DNA from: Ahaetulla prasina
Taxonomy: Eukaryota; Chordata; Lepidosauria; Squamata; Colubridae
NCBI RefSeq assembly: GCF_028640845.1
Contig: NC_080539.1
Coordinates: 159,713,236-159,777,235, forward strand
DNA length: 64,000 nucleotides
Reading direction: 5' to 3'
The notes below the pieces were generated by a model. It ran no database searches. It saw only the letters and a list, made by a program, of their open reading frames with translations, and was not told the DNA's origin. The position numbers and the translations under genes were made by a program. Below are positions 32,730-44,277 of this stretch, one piece after another; within the stretch, counting starts at the first letter, position 1, and each line of letters begins with the position of its first letter.

Positions 32730-34262
32730 TTATACCAATTTTTGATCTTCTTTCCATCTAGCACTTATTTGCCCATATTGAAACCAAGTATAATTCCTCC
32801 CTTCTTCATTTAATACCTGTAATGATTTTAATTGCAATCTACCTCCTTCAGCATACAAAAGTTCTTTATATGTAATCATTTCCTGTTTCTGTTCTATATT
32901 TATATTCTCTATTGCATGTCTAGGGCTCGCCCATATAGGAATCTTATAATCTAATTTATAGGAATATTTATTCCAGACCAAAAGAGCACTTCTCAACACA
33001 TGATTCTTAAAAGCCCTATCCACTTTTTTTCCATAAAATAAGTACGCATGCCATCCATATAACAAGTCATAACCTTCTATATTCAAAATTCTTTCCTCTG
33101 TTAAGTTAAACCAGTCACTTATTACTGAGAGGGTTACTGCTTCATAATATAGTTTAAAATTAGGCATTCTTAAACCACCTCTTTCCCGTGAATCCTGTAT
33201 TATTTTCATTTTAACCCTCGCCTTTTTACCCTGCCATATAAATTTATTAATCCCACTCTGCCAATCTTCCAAATTTTTATCCTTTTTAATTATAGGTATC
33301 ATCTGGAACAGAAACAAAAATCTAGGTAACACATTCATTTTAATAGCCGCAATCCTTCCCAATAGGGATAACTGCAATTTCTTCCAGCCATTCATATCAT
33401 TCTGAACTTTTTGCCATAGCAAGTCATAATTATTCTTATAAAGTTTCTTGTTCGATGAGCTAATATAGACCGCTAAATATTTAACCTTTTTACTACCTCA
33501 AATCCTGTCATTTCCTCTAGTTTTTGTTTCTGTTGTATAGACATATTTTTAATTATCACTTTTGTTTATTCTGATTTATTTTAAATCCTGATACCTTTCC
33601 ATATTTATCAATTACTTCCAACAAAAATCTACTTGAATTTATAGGATTCATTAACGTAACCACTACATCATCTGCAAAAGCTCTAACTTTGTACTCATAT
33701 TGTCTAATCTTAATTCCTCTATTTTCATTAATTCTCGTATTTTATCTAATAATGGTTCCAGAGTCAAAACAAACAATAATGGTGATAAGGGACATCCCTG
33801 TCTTGTTCCTTTCGCAATCTTAATAACTTCTGTCAAACTACCATTTACTATAATCTGTGCTGTTTGCTCTCCATAAATCGCTTTAATTATTCTAATAAAA
33901 CAGTCTCCAAATTGCATTTTCTCTATTAATTTAAATAAAAAATCCCAATGCAATCGATCAAAGGCTTTCTCTGCATCCAAAAAAATAAGTGCCGCTGAAG
34001 TATTCTTCTTTTCCAAATATTCCAATATATTAATAATCTGTCTAACATTATTCCTCATCTGCCTCCCTTTTATAAAACCAGATTGATCAGTATGAATTCT
34101 TTGTTGTAAAACTAACATTAATCTATTTGCTATTATTTTTACAAAAATCTTATAATCATTATTTAAAAGTGAAATCGGCCTATAGTTACCAGGTTTAGAG
34201 CAGTCTTGCTCCTCTTCGGTATCAGTGAAATAAAAGATGTTTTCCATGACGGGGTATTCCAC
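32730..34262 (-). pseudogene. L1 ORF2 reverse transcriptase (broken)
   Basis: Open pieces at 33663-34262 and 32730-33422. The first holds NYRPISLLNNDYKIFVKIIA, DQSGFIKGRQMRNN, LIFLDAEKAFDRLHWDFLF (catalytic Asp region) and TRQGCPLSPLLFVL. The FADDVVVT motif lies in another frame around 33650-33680. The second piece holds GWKKLQLSLLGRIAAIKMNV and NKFIWQGKKARVK, typical of L1 thumb and connector sequence. Frameshifts and stops separate the parts. Confidence 0.85.
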
Positions 34263-34863
34263 TCCTAATTGTATCTGATTAAATAATTCTTTAAGTGGGC
34301 CTAATATTTCATCCTGTGTTTTTTATAATAAGTTGCTGTAAGACCATCTGTACCAGGGTTTTCCCATTTTAATTGTTTAATTGCCTCCACTATTTCTCCA
34401 GTAGCTATCGGCCGGTTCAGCTCCTCCTCTGTTCTAATGTTAGAATATTCACCTTATAATCTTTCAAATAATCATAAATGTCCCTATCCAATATTTTGTC
34501 TTTTGCATATAGTGCAGTATAAAATTCTGAGAATGCCTTTTAATTTTATCCTGTTGATATGTCTCTTTACCTTTATATTCTATTTTTGTATGACACGTGC
34601 TTTCTGTTTCTTCCTTAAATTATATGCCAACCATCTCCCAGGTTTATTTGCATTACAAAAGTATTATGTTTAGCATATTGTATATTCGTTGCCACCTGGT
34701 CTGCCATTAACATATTAAATTGACTCTGTAATATTTTTATAGCCTCTTTAAGTTTATGATCTTGTGGGTTTTGAATTAATAACTGTTGCTTCCTTTGAAT
34801 TTCTTCTTCCAAATATCTACGCTGCTTTTGTTTATTATTCCTTTGCCTGTTGTCCAAATAAAA

Positions 34864-35745
34864 TCAATATCCTCTAATAAACGCTTTGCTCGCTTCCCAC
34901 ACAGTTCCTATAGGTGTCCCTTTGTACATATTAAAATCAAAAAATTCTTTTAACTGTTTCTTACAATAAGTTACATTATCCTCATATCTAAACAGATTTT
35001 CATTCAACCTCCATGTTCTACCACCTTTTTTCCCTTGTAATAATTCCATCCATACTGGGCTATGGTCAGTTAAACACCTCGAAAATATCTTCGTTTTCTT
35101 CACCCTAGAAAGCAAGTCATTAGAAATTAAAATAAAATCAATGCGTGAAAAAGATTGATGCCTATCAGAAAAAAAAGTAAAATCTCTCTCATCTGGATTC
35201 CGTAACCTCCATATATCTCTAAACTCAAAGTCTTCCATCATTTCAAAAAAAGATTTTGGTAATTTTGCATGTATAGGTATCTTCTTGGAGGAAGTTCTCT
35301 TATCCCTTCTTGTATCAATTACTCCATTCCAGTCTCCTAATAAAATAAACGAACTATAATCCCAGAGGGTCAACCTCTCATGTAACATTTTGTAAAACTT
35401 TTCTTGTTGCTGATTAGGTGCGTAAATACCTATCAACAAAGTCTTTTTTGCATCTATCACCAGTTCAATAGCAATAAATCTTCCTTGAATATCTGCCTCA
35501 ATTAGCTTAGCTGGTATATCCTTCCTGATATATACAACAATTCCATGCTTCTTTTCCAAAGCTGATGCAACAAAATGGTTACCCAATTTTGAATTAATTA
35601 AATATTTTTGGTCTGATAATTTTATATGTGTCTCTTGCAAACAAATCACATCATTTTTAAATTGTTTCAAGTAGTGAAATATTTTCCTTCTTTTCTGAGC
35701 TGAATTCAAGCCATTAACATTCCATGACAAGATTCTATTTGCCAT
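34864..35745 (-). pseudogene. L1 ORF2 endonuclease domain
   Basis: A 293-residue open stretch starting MANRILSWNVNGLNSAQKRR. Expected AP-endonuclease residues are present: Asn in WNVNGL, Glu in CLQETHI, Asp and Asn in LLGDWNGVID, the SRIDFILIS segment and Asp-His in LTDHSPVWMEL. The domain therefore looks intact even though the rest of ORF2 is broken downstream. The start codon overlaps the end of ORF1 by 11 bases. Confidence 0.9.
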
Positions 35746-36754
35746 TACTGGCCTCCTGAAGCTTTGAAGCAGACAACGGAAGCTCCTCCTCCGGTATCTT
35801 CCGTCTAGCTCCTCCCACAGCTTCCATAATGGGATCCTGACTTTTACTTTGAGACTGTTGCTCTTCTTTACGCTTAAGGGCTCCTCTTGTCACCCTTTGC
35901 TCTTGTGGTTCCTCTAATACTGGCAGCAATAAAGGCTCTTGGGTCACCACGCCTTCTTGAGTCTCTTGAAGTTTTTCTATCACTTCTATTTCGACTTTCA
36001 AAACTGTAGAAAGAAAATCCTTTGCCTTTAAAACCGTGTCAATTCTATATCTCCTTCCTTGATAGAATAGTGTCAGTCCAACTGGCACCTCCCATCTGAA
36101 TTGAATCTGATGTTTTTTAAGTTCTTGTGTAAAAAAAGCAAATTGCTTCCTGTCTCTTAACATCTTTGAAGGAATCTCTTTCAACACCTTCAACTCCTGT
36201 TCTCCAATTTTTAAAGTTGTCTGATATGAAACTTGCAGAATTTGATTTCTCATAGTCCTTTTCACAAAATAAACCACAATGTCCCGAGGAAGCTTTCTCT
36301 GTCTTGCAATCCAAGAATTAACTCTATATATTTTATCAATTTGGTAAGCTACCTCTTGGGGTCCTTCAATAAATTCAGCCAATGCTTCTGATATAATTTT
36401 TCTTAAGTCTTCCACGCTCTTCTCGCATACCACAATTCTAAGAGCTCCTTCCATAAGTTTATATTGTAATATCACAACCTGATCTTCATTTTGATCCACT
36501 TTTTCTGAACACCTTTCATTTCATCTTCTAAATACTTATTTGACTGAGAGATCTGTTGCATTTCCACTTCCAATCCTTCAATTTTTACTCAGTCCTTGAA
36601 CTGCCATAAGAATATCTTCTCTTATTTTTGCATTAAAATTCTCCATCATCTCTTTTTGCCTATCTTCAGAAAGTTTTAATTGTTCTTTCAATATTTCCTC
36701 AAGACTTGGTTCAGATCCCCTTCTTCCAGAAGGCTTTAAAGGTTTAGCTGCCAT
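35735..36754 (-). pseudogene. L1 ORF1 (RNA-binding protein, frameshifted N-terminus)
   Basis: The C-terminal 254 residues (35735-36499) are open and contain the L1 ORF1 RRM and C-terminal domain: YQIDKIYRVNSWI, RKLPRDIVVYFV, then FTQELKKHQIQFRW and FYQGRRYRIDTV. The N-terminus starts at an ATG at 36752-36754 (MAAKPLKPSGRRGSEPSLEE), has a heptad-like coiled-coil stretch and shifts frame twice before 36499. Unlike mammalian L1, it ends inside the start of ORF2. Confidence 0.85.
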
Positions 36755-37125
36755 TCTGTCTTCAAAAGAATCAGGAATTCAAACTTAATAACTCTCCTTC
36801 CCTCCTTTCAGTATAAAAAAAACTCCGTTTGTAACAATCCACAAGTAACGCTGCTTCATCGTACTAAAAGATTTTACTTTCACTTTTAGACGCCATTTTA
36901 AAAGTCAATTAATCAAAGACAAAGAAAGGTTTCAAATTTCAAAAAGGGACCCCACCGAATTCCACTCCTTCCAACTTCAGCACGCCCCTGTTTTTTATCA
37001 GGGAAAAGGAGAGGAATGTTGCTTCTGCTCTAGAGAACTTATTAAATTGATTGATATTCCAAGCAGACGGGAATTTCACAAGCGTTCGAACTTTGATGTA
37101 GAATCAGCACGGCAAGTACCGACTC
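36755..37125 (-). other. L1 5' untranslated region
   Basis: About 370 bases between the target duplication and the ORF1 start. I see no tandem monomers and no clear promoter motif. Confidence 0.6.
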
Positions 37126-37300
37126 CCAAGCATTAATAACTCTGTTACTGAAGTCATATTTTCTGCAATCAAGATTGAAGCGGTTAACATTAAGTTTAAA
37201 TCTATTTTTTGCTCTTGTATTGTTGTGATTGAAGCTGAAGTAGTCTTCAATAGGAAGGACATTGCAATAGATGATTCTATGAGTTAAACATAGATCCTGT
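37126..37300 (-). pseudogene. LINE family B, 5' side of the L1 insertion
   Basis: Resumes the family B C-terminal coding region in reverse (FKLNVNRFNLDCRKYDFSNR and VINAWES on the minus strand) after the repeated CCAAGCATTAAT. It ends near CATAGATCCTGTC, followed by CT-rich sequence to ~37375. Confidence 0.8.
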
Positions 37301-37610
37301 CTTGTTTTCCTTTCCTTTCTTTCTCTTCCTTTTCTTTCTTTCTCTTCCTTCCATTTCTTTTTCCAGAGATTTTTGCTCATGTGGGTGCCTTCAAACCTGC
37401 TTTCCACATTATACCCTTTGACCCTGCTCTTTTTATTCTGCTTATAATATTATTATAGCTGTGATGGTACAGTAATCAAAGCAATAGGGAACAGATTGTT
37501 CTTTCCCTTCTCTCTTGAAATTCATGGAAACTCTGTAACAGGGAAAAACTGATAGTTTAGCTACATGAAAACAGAGCAAGTTTCCTAAATTTTAACAAAG
37601 ATTTTTTAAA

Positions 37611-37800
37611 GGAATGGAATGGAATGGAATGGAATGGAGAGGAGAGGAGAGGAGAGGAGAGGAGAGGAGAGGAGAGGAAAGGAAAGGAAAGGAAAGGAAA
37701 GGAAAGGAAAGGAAAGGAAAGGAAAGGAAAGGAAAGGAAAGGAAAGGAAAGGAAAGGAAAGGAAAGGAAAGGAAAGGAAAGGAAAGGAAAGGAAAGGAAA
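37611..37800. repeat. Three-phase pentanucleotide array
   Basis: Five GGAAT units (37611-37635), eight GGAGA units (37636-37675) and 25 GGAAA units (37676-37800), all uninterrupted. Six overlapping open frames (poly-GKER, poly-LSFPF) are artefacts of the array. Confidence 0.97.
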
Positions 37801-38352
37801 GCATGGGTTTGCAGTACTGTGAACAGAGGGTGGGAAAGCAAGAAAAATGTGCTTCACTGAGACTAGGCAAAAACCAAAATTTTCACTGGGAGGTATAAAG
37901 GTTGAATGGAACATGAGCCTCTAGAGTTGAAGATAGTTTAACGACTTAACAGACCACTTTTGGATCAATGGCAAGATGATTAAAAACAAAAAGCAAAGCA
38001 GCAAGTTATGAAGTAGTATCAAGACCTTGTGCAATCTAGAAGAACGACAAATGCTTTGTTATGTGCATAATAGGGCACTAGGGCAAGGTTTTTTGTTGCC
38101 CTTTTTGCTGTTTGGGGGGAAAAAACTGTGGAGCATTTTACGGGAATAGAATAAAAAGATAAGACTAAAAGAGAAAATAACATTGCTTTTTCTCCTTCCA
38201 TGCAGCAATCCAAATAACTGATTTGGAAATTATATTACATGGGTATTATACAATAGTTGGTGAACCAAATGCATGGCATGGATAGTCTCTGCCTCATTAA
38301 GTTATACTTATGATGTTTCATCAAACAAGTGGCCTTGCAGTTCAACAATCTG
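37801..38352. other. Stretch with no recognised feature
   Basis: No repeat or exon recognised. Confidence 0.4.
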
Positions 38353-38575
38353 AAATTTTATCTATTTATTTATATCATTCATACTGCTGCCCATCTCACA
38401 CATGTGACTTCAGGCAACCTGCAACATAAAAACAGACAAACTTCATCAAACAATCCCCGGCATCCAGAAAACCATTAACCCCACTCACCATCAAGATCAG
38501 CAAAACTAATCTATCCCCTGACCCAAATGCCCGGCAGAACAGCCAGGTCTGTTTGTGGTGTGACTGAAACAATCT
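38353..38575 (-). repeat. Unclassified LINE 3' end (reverse)
   Basis: TTATTTATATCATTCATACTG followed by CTGCCCATCTCACACATGTG has the layout of a reversed LINE 3' end, with a tandem tail and a CCCATCTCA end. A similar short piece occurs at ~45645-45720. Confidence 0.4.
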
Positions 38576-38584
38576 AGAACTGAA

Positions 38585-39495
38585 CACACTCAAAACCGTA
38601 GAAATGGTGGTAGGAGAAACCATTCCATACTTCCACCTCTCACAATACTAGACAACACAGTATCAACAGTAGAAACCTTCAAATTTCTAGGTTCTATCAT
38701 ATTGCAAGATCTAAAATGGACAGCTAACATCAAAAACATCATCAAAAAAGGACAACAAAGAATGTTCTTTCTGCGCCAACTCAGAAAGCTCAAACTGCCC
38801 AAGGAGCTGCTGATTCAGTTCTACAGAGGAATTATTGAGTCTGTCATTTGCACCTCTAGAACTGTCTGATTCGGTTCTGCAACCCAAGAAAGACATAGAC
38901 TTCAGAGGATAATTAGAACTGCAGAAAAAATAATTGCTACCAACCTGCCTTCCATTGAGGACCTGTATACTGCACGAATCAAGAAGAGGGCCGTGAAAAT
39001 ATTTACAGATCCCTCACATCCTGGACATAAACTGTTTCAACTCCTACCCTCAAAACGAAGCTACAGAGCACTGCACACCGGAACAACTAGACACAAGAAC
39101 AGTTTTTCCCGGAAGGCCATCACTCTGCTAAACAAATAATTCCCTCAACACTGTCAAACTATTTACTAAATCTGCACTACTATTAATCTTCTCATCGTTC
39201 CCATCACCAATCTCTTTCCACTTATGACTGTGACTGTAATTTTGTTGCTGGTAATCCTTATGATTTATATTGATATTGATTGTTCCTGATTGCTTATTTG
39301 TACCCTATGATTATCATTAAGTGTTGTATCATTAAGTGTTAATTTTGTACCCTATGACCATCATTTGTGTTGTAAATGTTGTACCTCGATGAACGTATCT
39401 TTTCTTTTATGTACAGTGAGAGCATATGCACCAAGACAACTTCCTTGTGTGTCCAATCACACTTGGCAAATAAAAAATTCTATATTCTATATAAT
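38585..39495 (+). pseudogene. L2-like LINE 3' fragment
   Basis: Plus-strand coding remnant reading VSTVETFKFLGSIILQDLKW, GQQRMFFLRQLRKLKLPKEL, LIQFYRGIIESVIC, then RLQRIIRTAEKIIATNLPSI and FSRKAITLLNK before a stop, with one in-frame TGA where Trp is usual. The 3' end includes TTGTACCTCGATGAACGTAT and ACTTGGCAAATAAA, the AATAAA-type end common for squamate L2-like LINEs, then a short ATTCTAT tail. Confidence 0.75.
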
Positions 39496-39754
39496 GTCTT
39501 GCAAAAGGCTAATAAGATTGGGTTCACCTCACTCTCTGAATATACAACCTGCATGTGTACAGTTGTATGTTCTTTGCTTCTGTGCAGGCTCTGATCTGCT
39601 GATTTAGGATGTCAGCTTGCATGGAAGATAATTCTTCCTCAATGCAGCCATCCTTGCTGAATATGTGGAACCTGAAGGCCTCTTCTGATAAAATATAACT
39701 GATGGAACTTATAGGTATATACCGGTCACTGGGGAAATGAATTGACAGGATTTT

Positions 39755-39905
39755 TCTATGAAGATTCTCAGTTATCCAGGTTATAGTTGCATCAAAAGTG
39801 GTTTTTTTATTTTTGAAAAGGCAACTGGACTGATTTTTTTGAGGAGAAAGGGGAAAAAAAGATGTTTCGCTTCCTATCCTGTAAGCTTCATCAGTTGTAA
39901 ACATT
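39755..39905 (-). mobile_element. Penelope-like terminus fragment
   Basis: Contains GGCAACTGGACTGATTTTTT and, on the minus strand (39861-39894), the hammerhead-like core starting CTGATGAAGC and ending GAAACATC. Related to 22408-22895. Confidence 0.5.
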
Positions 39906-39956
39906 CTGAGAGTTGAAGTCCACAAGTCTTAAAGTTGGCAAGGTTGGAGACCCCTG
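39906..39956. mobile_element. Half of a palindromic hAT MITE
   Basis: AGAGTTGAAGTCCACAAGTC through GGTTGGAGACCCCTG is the right half of the 11341-type MITE, directly abutting the Penelope-like fragment. Confidence 0.75.
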
Positions 39957-40302
39957 ACCTAGAAAATATGCAGAAAGTGTTTTGAAAAGGCTGTGTTTAA
40001 GAATTCCTCTACTCTTAAGACCTCGTTGAGAGTTGGGTTATACTTTATGTCTGAAAACACTTAACTCTGATATTTTTAAGAATAAGGGATCCTTGCGCAT
40101 GAAGTTTTTCTCACACTAACTTTTTTAAAAGTTGGAATTTGATTCAGAACAAATCTGTAGCTGCTCCTGGCATCTTCATTTGTCTAATTGACCTCTGGGG
40201 ATGAAGAATAGGCAGAATAGGTATTTTTCTGATACTGTTTTTCAAACAAAGGATATAACATTAGGAAAAGTACAGTTACTTAGGCCTATGAACAAAAATA
40301 AT

Positions 40303-40377
40303 TTTACGGTTGGGGTCGCCACATTGTGGGGAATTGTATTAAAGGGGTCGCAGCACTATAAAGGTTGAGAACCACTG
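40303..40377 (-). mobile_element. SPIN-like hAT MITE end
   Basis: GGTTGGGGTCGCCACATTGT, AAAGGGGTCGCAGCACTATA and AAGGTTGAGAACCACTG; the last, reversed, is the CAGTGGTTCTCAACCTT terminal repeat shared by SPIN (Space Invader) and related hAT elements. Only one end is present. SPIN elements are known from squamates through horizontal transfer. Confidence 0.65.
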
Positions 40378-41792
40378 ATATAGGGGCAATGCGTATATAT
40401 CTAAATTTAGCTTTCCACAATTTAGCACCTTCTATCCTTCATCTCCCTTTGTTCTGTCCAGTTAAGAATTCATAAGGATTTGCATCCACTCCAATACTGT
40501 TTGCTTGGAAGTTAAATAAATTCATAAATGGCATGATATCTTCTGATTTTAATTCCCCCAAATAGGCCCAATCTAATATCCCAATATTGATCACTCTGCT
40601 TTTCTGCCATAATCTATGGCCAGTATGAAGCCGCTATTTCATACCTTTTTGACTGACTATAAACTAGAATACCTGAAAACTTCAGAAGTGATTCCGAGGA
40701 GCATTGGATGTCTTGAGTAGAGCTTTCTTAAGTTCTTCCTTTTTTTTCCCCCTGGGAGCCTGGGGGGAAAAATGCCATTGCTTTCACAGCTGCATTGAGT
40801 TTAACTTGGGGACTCATTAATTAATTCCTCATTAATGTTAACACAACTATGAAAGCAATAGCTTCTTTTTCAGGCGCCTGGTGAAGCCTGGAAAAAGAAC
40901 GGCTACTTTAATGAGTAGCAGAAAAGCTCTGTACCTGCTCATAAGGCAACCACAGTCCTTATTCAAAATCATTTTCAAAGTATGCACAGCCCTGATTTTT
41001 AACCTTCTTGAACTAGATTTATATCCTACGAATTCACCTTTATGGACACTTAATGTCAATAGAATTTCATTTCTCAACAAATGAGCAAAACACCAGGCTA
41101 AAATATTTTTTTTTTAAAAAAAAAGGTTCCTCAGGAGTTTGGTTAAGGAATACTAGTGATTTGTTCCACTTGCTTATTTTGAAAAATCTGGCAATGTTAA
41201 TACACCTTCTGTGATTTGGGTGGTATTTGATCCCTCCATTGCTTTCTTTGGAAAATTTTAAGCTTTGCAGAAGAATATCTAGTCTTTCCTCTACAGGCCA
41301 CAGATTTAAAATATTAAAACCAGCAGGAGAGAAGCCTCCATGCAAATAAAATGGCAATCATACACAGTAGGAATGTGATGGAACAAATCAACTAATATAG
41401 AATCAACAGGTTTTCCTTTCCAACATGGAGCTAATAGAAATATCAAATCTGCTACACAATAATGAGAATGTGTTTATTTGAAGGAGCTCTATTTTACTCT
41501 TACTCCTTTTTTTTTAAAGTAACGCCAGCAGGGTACATCCCAACATTTTCATACAATGCTTAGTTTCCTATCTATTCATAACAGATAATTATCATTTAAG
41601 CCATTGTTAACTAAATGCAATATATAGTGTGCTGTTATCTTGTAATTTATAGTTCAGTGGAGATGTGACTGCCAAACCTGTTCTAGCGCAAATGTTCTTA
41701 AATTATGTGTTTGCCAGAATGTTGTTCAGAATATGAACAGGAATAATACAATATTCATTTGAGAACAAGTGCAGGCTAATCCACAGATTATT
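40378..41792. other. Low-repeat stretch, no gene recognised
   Basis: AT-rich with several poly-T and poly-A runs. No exon or known repeat family seen. Confidence 0.4.
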
Positions 41793-42113
41793 AGGGACGC
41801 GGTGGCTTAGTGGATAAGAAGCTGAGCTTGTCGATCGAAAGGTCGGCAGTTCAGTGGTTCAAATCCCTAGTGCCGCATAACGGGGTGAGCTCCTGTTACT
41901 TGTCCCAGCTTCTGGCAACCTAGCAGTTCAAAAGCACATAAAAAATGCAAGTAGAAAAATAGGGACCACCTTTGGTGGGAAGGTAACAGCGTTCCATGCA
42001 CCTTTGGCGTTGAGTCATGCCGGTCACATGACCACGGAGATTTCTTCGGACAGTGCTGGCTCTTCAGCTTTGAAATGGAGATGAGCACCGCCCCCTAGAG
42101 TTGGGAACGACTA
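41793..42113 (+). mobile_element. Sauria SINE, 3' truncated
   Basis: GGACGCGGTGGCTTAGTGG (A box region) and GGTTCAAATCC (B box) start the copy. The BovB-type tail begins (CCGCCCCCTAGAGTTGGGAA), but the usual ACCTTT end is missing after GACTAGCA. Confidence 0.88.
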
Positions 42114-42586
42114 GCATAAAGCTTCAAATATATAAAAATGTGAAAGGTAAAAATTATATTGATTCTGGTGTCTTTTTCCTTTAGCTTTAACAAAAAAAAA
42201 ATGGGGTGAGTTGGAAAAGGACAAAACTTTTGTTCTCAATGTTTCTTATTTGCAAGTTTTATTGTCCTTGTTAGTTGCATAACCAGAAATATCACTGAAG
42301 GTGCATTTCTTGGCCTTGAGATAAATACAAAAAGTGGCAAGCATTTACTAAACTTTGGGGTGAAAATCTATTTTTAAAGTGCAAGAGTTTGCACGCACAC
42401 GTACCTACCATCAAATAAGAAGTTTAGAGCCCAATATATTTTATTGCAAGCTCAGTTTCTTCACACTGTGGGTGATCTTGGACCAAAGGTGGAATTTTAA
42501 TCACTTGTGGTTTTAGGAGGTTTTGTTGAAGGTTTTATGTACCGAATGCATATTTGAAAGATAACATGCTGGAGAAGACAGTATTA
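42114..42586. other. Stretch with no recognised feature
   Basis: AT-rich, nothing recognised. Confidence 0.4.
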
Positions 42587-42975
42587 CAGGTAGTCCTCAA
42601 ATTACAACTTTTTTTTTGTTTAACATCCACTCAAAGTTATGACAGCACTGGAAAAAAAAAAGACTTATGATTGTTTCTTGCATTTACAATTGTCACAGCA
42701 TTCCTACAGTCATGGGATCAAAATCTGGGTGCTTGGCCACTGGCATGCATTTATGGGGGATCACATAATCACCATTTGTGATCATCCCAGTCAGCTTCCA
42801 AAAAACAAAGTTAATGGGGGAAGCCAGATTTGCTGTGATTCACTTAACAATTGCTGCAAAAAAAAGAATGTTGTAAATTTAGGTCACTTAACAACCAACC
42901 AACCAACCAACCACTTCCGTTGCTTTGCAATGGAAATTCTGGTCCCAACCGTAGTCATAAGTTGAAGACTACCTG
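42587..42975. mobile_element. TA-flanked MITE (389 bp)
   Basis: Starts CAGGTAGTCCTCAA and ends TTGAAGACTACCTG, imperfect inverted ends, each bordered by TA. A TA duplication is typical of Tc1/mariner-type transposition. It contains an (ACCA)n-like run (AACCAACCAACCAACCAACC). Partial relatives end at ~52700 (GAAGACTACCTGTA) and ~53102 (GAGGACTACCTTTA). Confidence 0.65.
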
Positions 42976-43062
42976 TATATGTCTTTGAATCTACATTCTA
43001 CCTCCTGGCAGGGATAAGCAGCTTTGGAGGGAAGAACTGAGATCATAGGGTAGCCATATGGG

Positions 43063-43330
43063 CCTCTGGTGGCTCAGACCGCTAAGATAGTCTGTTATTA
43101 ACACAGCTGCTTGCAATTACTGCAGGTTCAAATCCCACCAGGCCCAAGGTTGACTCAGCCTTCCATCCTTTATAAGGTAGGTAAAATGAGGACCCAGATT
43201 GTTGGGGGCAATAAGTTGACTTCGTATATAATATACAAATGGATGAACATATTGCTTAACATAGTGTAAGCCGCCCTGAGTCTTCAGAGAAGGGCAGGAT
43301 ATAAATGCAAAATAAATAAATAAATAAAAA
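43063..43330 (+). mobile_element. tRNA-derived SINE with LINE A-type tail
   Basis: CTGGTGGCTCAGACCGCTAA (A box region) and GGTTCAAATCC (B box), the shared body, then AAGCCGCCCTGAGTCTTCAG and an AAAT tail. Same family as 10797-11090. Confidence 0.85.
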
Positions 43331-43336
43331 ATGGGC

Positions 43337-43886
43337 ATTCATAAAATGGCTACCGGGAGGGACAGTGTCAGCCTCCGCTTTATTTGAAGTGTATATTTAC
43401 CTATTGGAGTGTTTTACTGTTTTATTACTTCGTTAAAGGTCTTCTTCTTACCGAATGTCTTACTTGATTTATGGGGAAGGGGGGAGGTTTGTACTGTTGC
43501 CAGCGTTCGGCTGTCATTTCAGGTGAAGAAGGAGATAGTCTTTCAACCAGACGTTTGAACTGATTTGGCGCATGAATATAACGGGAGTTGCATGCTTCGC
43601 ATTCCATCCAGAAGATTGACAGAGGGAGAACATCGGAAGTGAAACAACACATGGCCAAGGAGGAAGAGGACATTGGATTATGACTGTTTGAACCCTGGAG
43701 GGAGGAGGATTCAAGAGAGGAAATACTTTTGTACAGTTGCAATTACTTTCAGTTCTGGCTTTGCTTTCATTGCAATCTGATGTGTTTAGTAAAAATTACC
43801 AATCTCTTCAAACTGATGGAGTTGGGTCTTTATTTTCTTAAATATTGATCGGAGGCAAGCTGACAGACAGCCTATTCACAAAATGG
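43337..43886. other. Possible unclassified insertion with flanking repeat
   Basis: Nearly identical 13-base sequences border this stretch: ATTCATAAAATGG (43337-43349) and ATTCACAAAATGG (43874-43886). The right part (TTTAGTAAAAATTACCAATC and AGTTGGGTCTTTATTTTC) has the feel of a retroelement 3' end. I do not recognise the family. The open frames on its minus strand look non-coding. Confidence 0.3.
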
Positions 43887-44277
43887 TGAGCATGCCAGTA
43901 ATTACAAGCCCATTGACTAGGAGACAACTTACGTCTGAAAAAATGGTTTCTGTTAGGGATGAGCAAAGTTTTCCAATTTGGAAATGAAAAATTAGAGATC
44001 TCTGGAATGTTTTGTTTTCTCTCTAGACCATTCTTTGGGTAGTTTTACAGCTTCTTTAAGTAAACTCTCAGAAATATAATGCTTATAAAAGTATTCCAGG
44101 ATGAACCATTACCAGTTCAGAAAATTTATTTCTGGAAACCGCTAAATTATAATGCGGTCAGAAGGGAAAATGTTTCTTTCTGGAATTGGCGAATCTTGTA
44201 TACTTATGGGATCCGAAGTCATTGCTGTGAATAAATACAATTCTAGGGTCTGATATTCTGATTTGGAAGATTCAAGG

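Larger units (their letters stand above)
31795..37125 (-). mobile_element. L1 LINE, near full-length, frameshifted
   Basis: A ~5.3 kb L1 on the minus strand, flanked by the perfect 12-bp duplication CCAAGCATTAAT (31783-31794 and 37126-37137). From its 5' end: ~370-base 5' region, ORF1 (RNA-binding protein), ORF2 (endonuclease, reverse transcriptase, Cys-rich end), a 3' region with G-rich runs, an AATAAA signal and a poly-A tail (the T-run at 31794-31812). Multiple frameshifts leave no complete protein. Two ORFs, a long A tail and a 12-bp duplication fit target-primed insertion. Confidence 0.93.

Noticed and set aside
37557..37914. Six open frames on both strands
   Set aside because: All are translations of the GGAAT/GGAGA/GGAAA array, which lacks stops in every frame.
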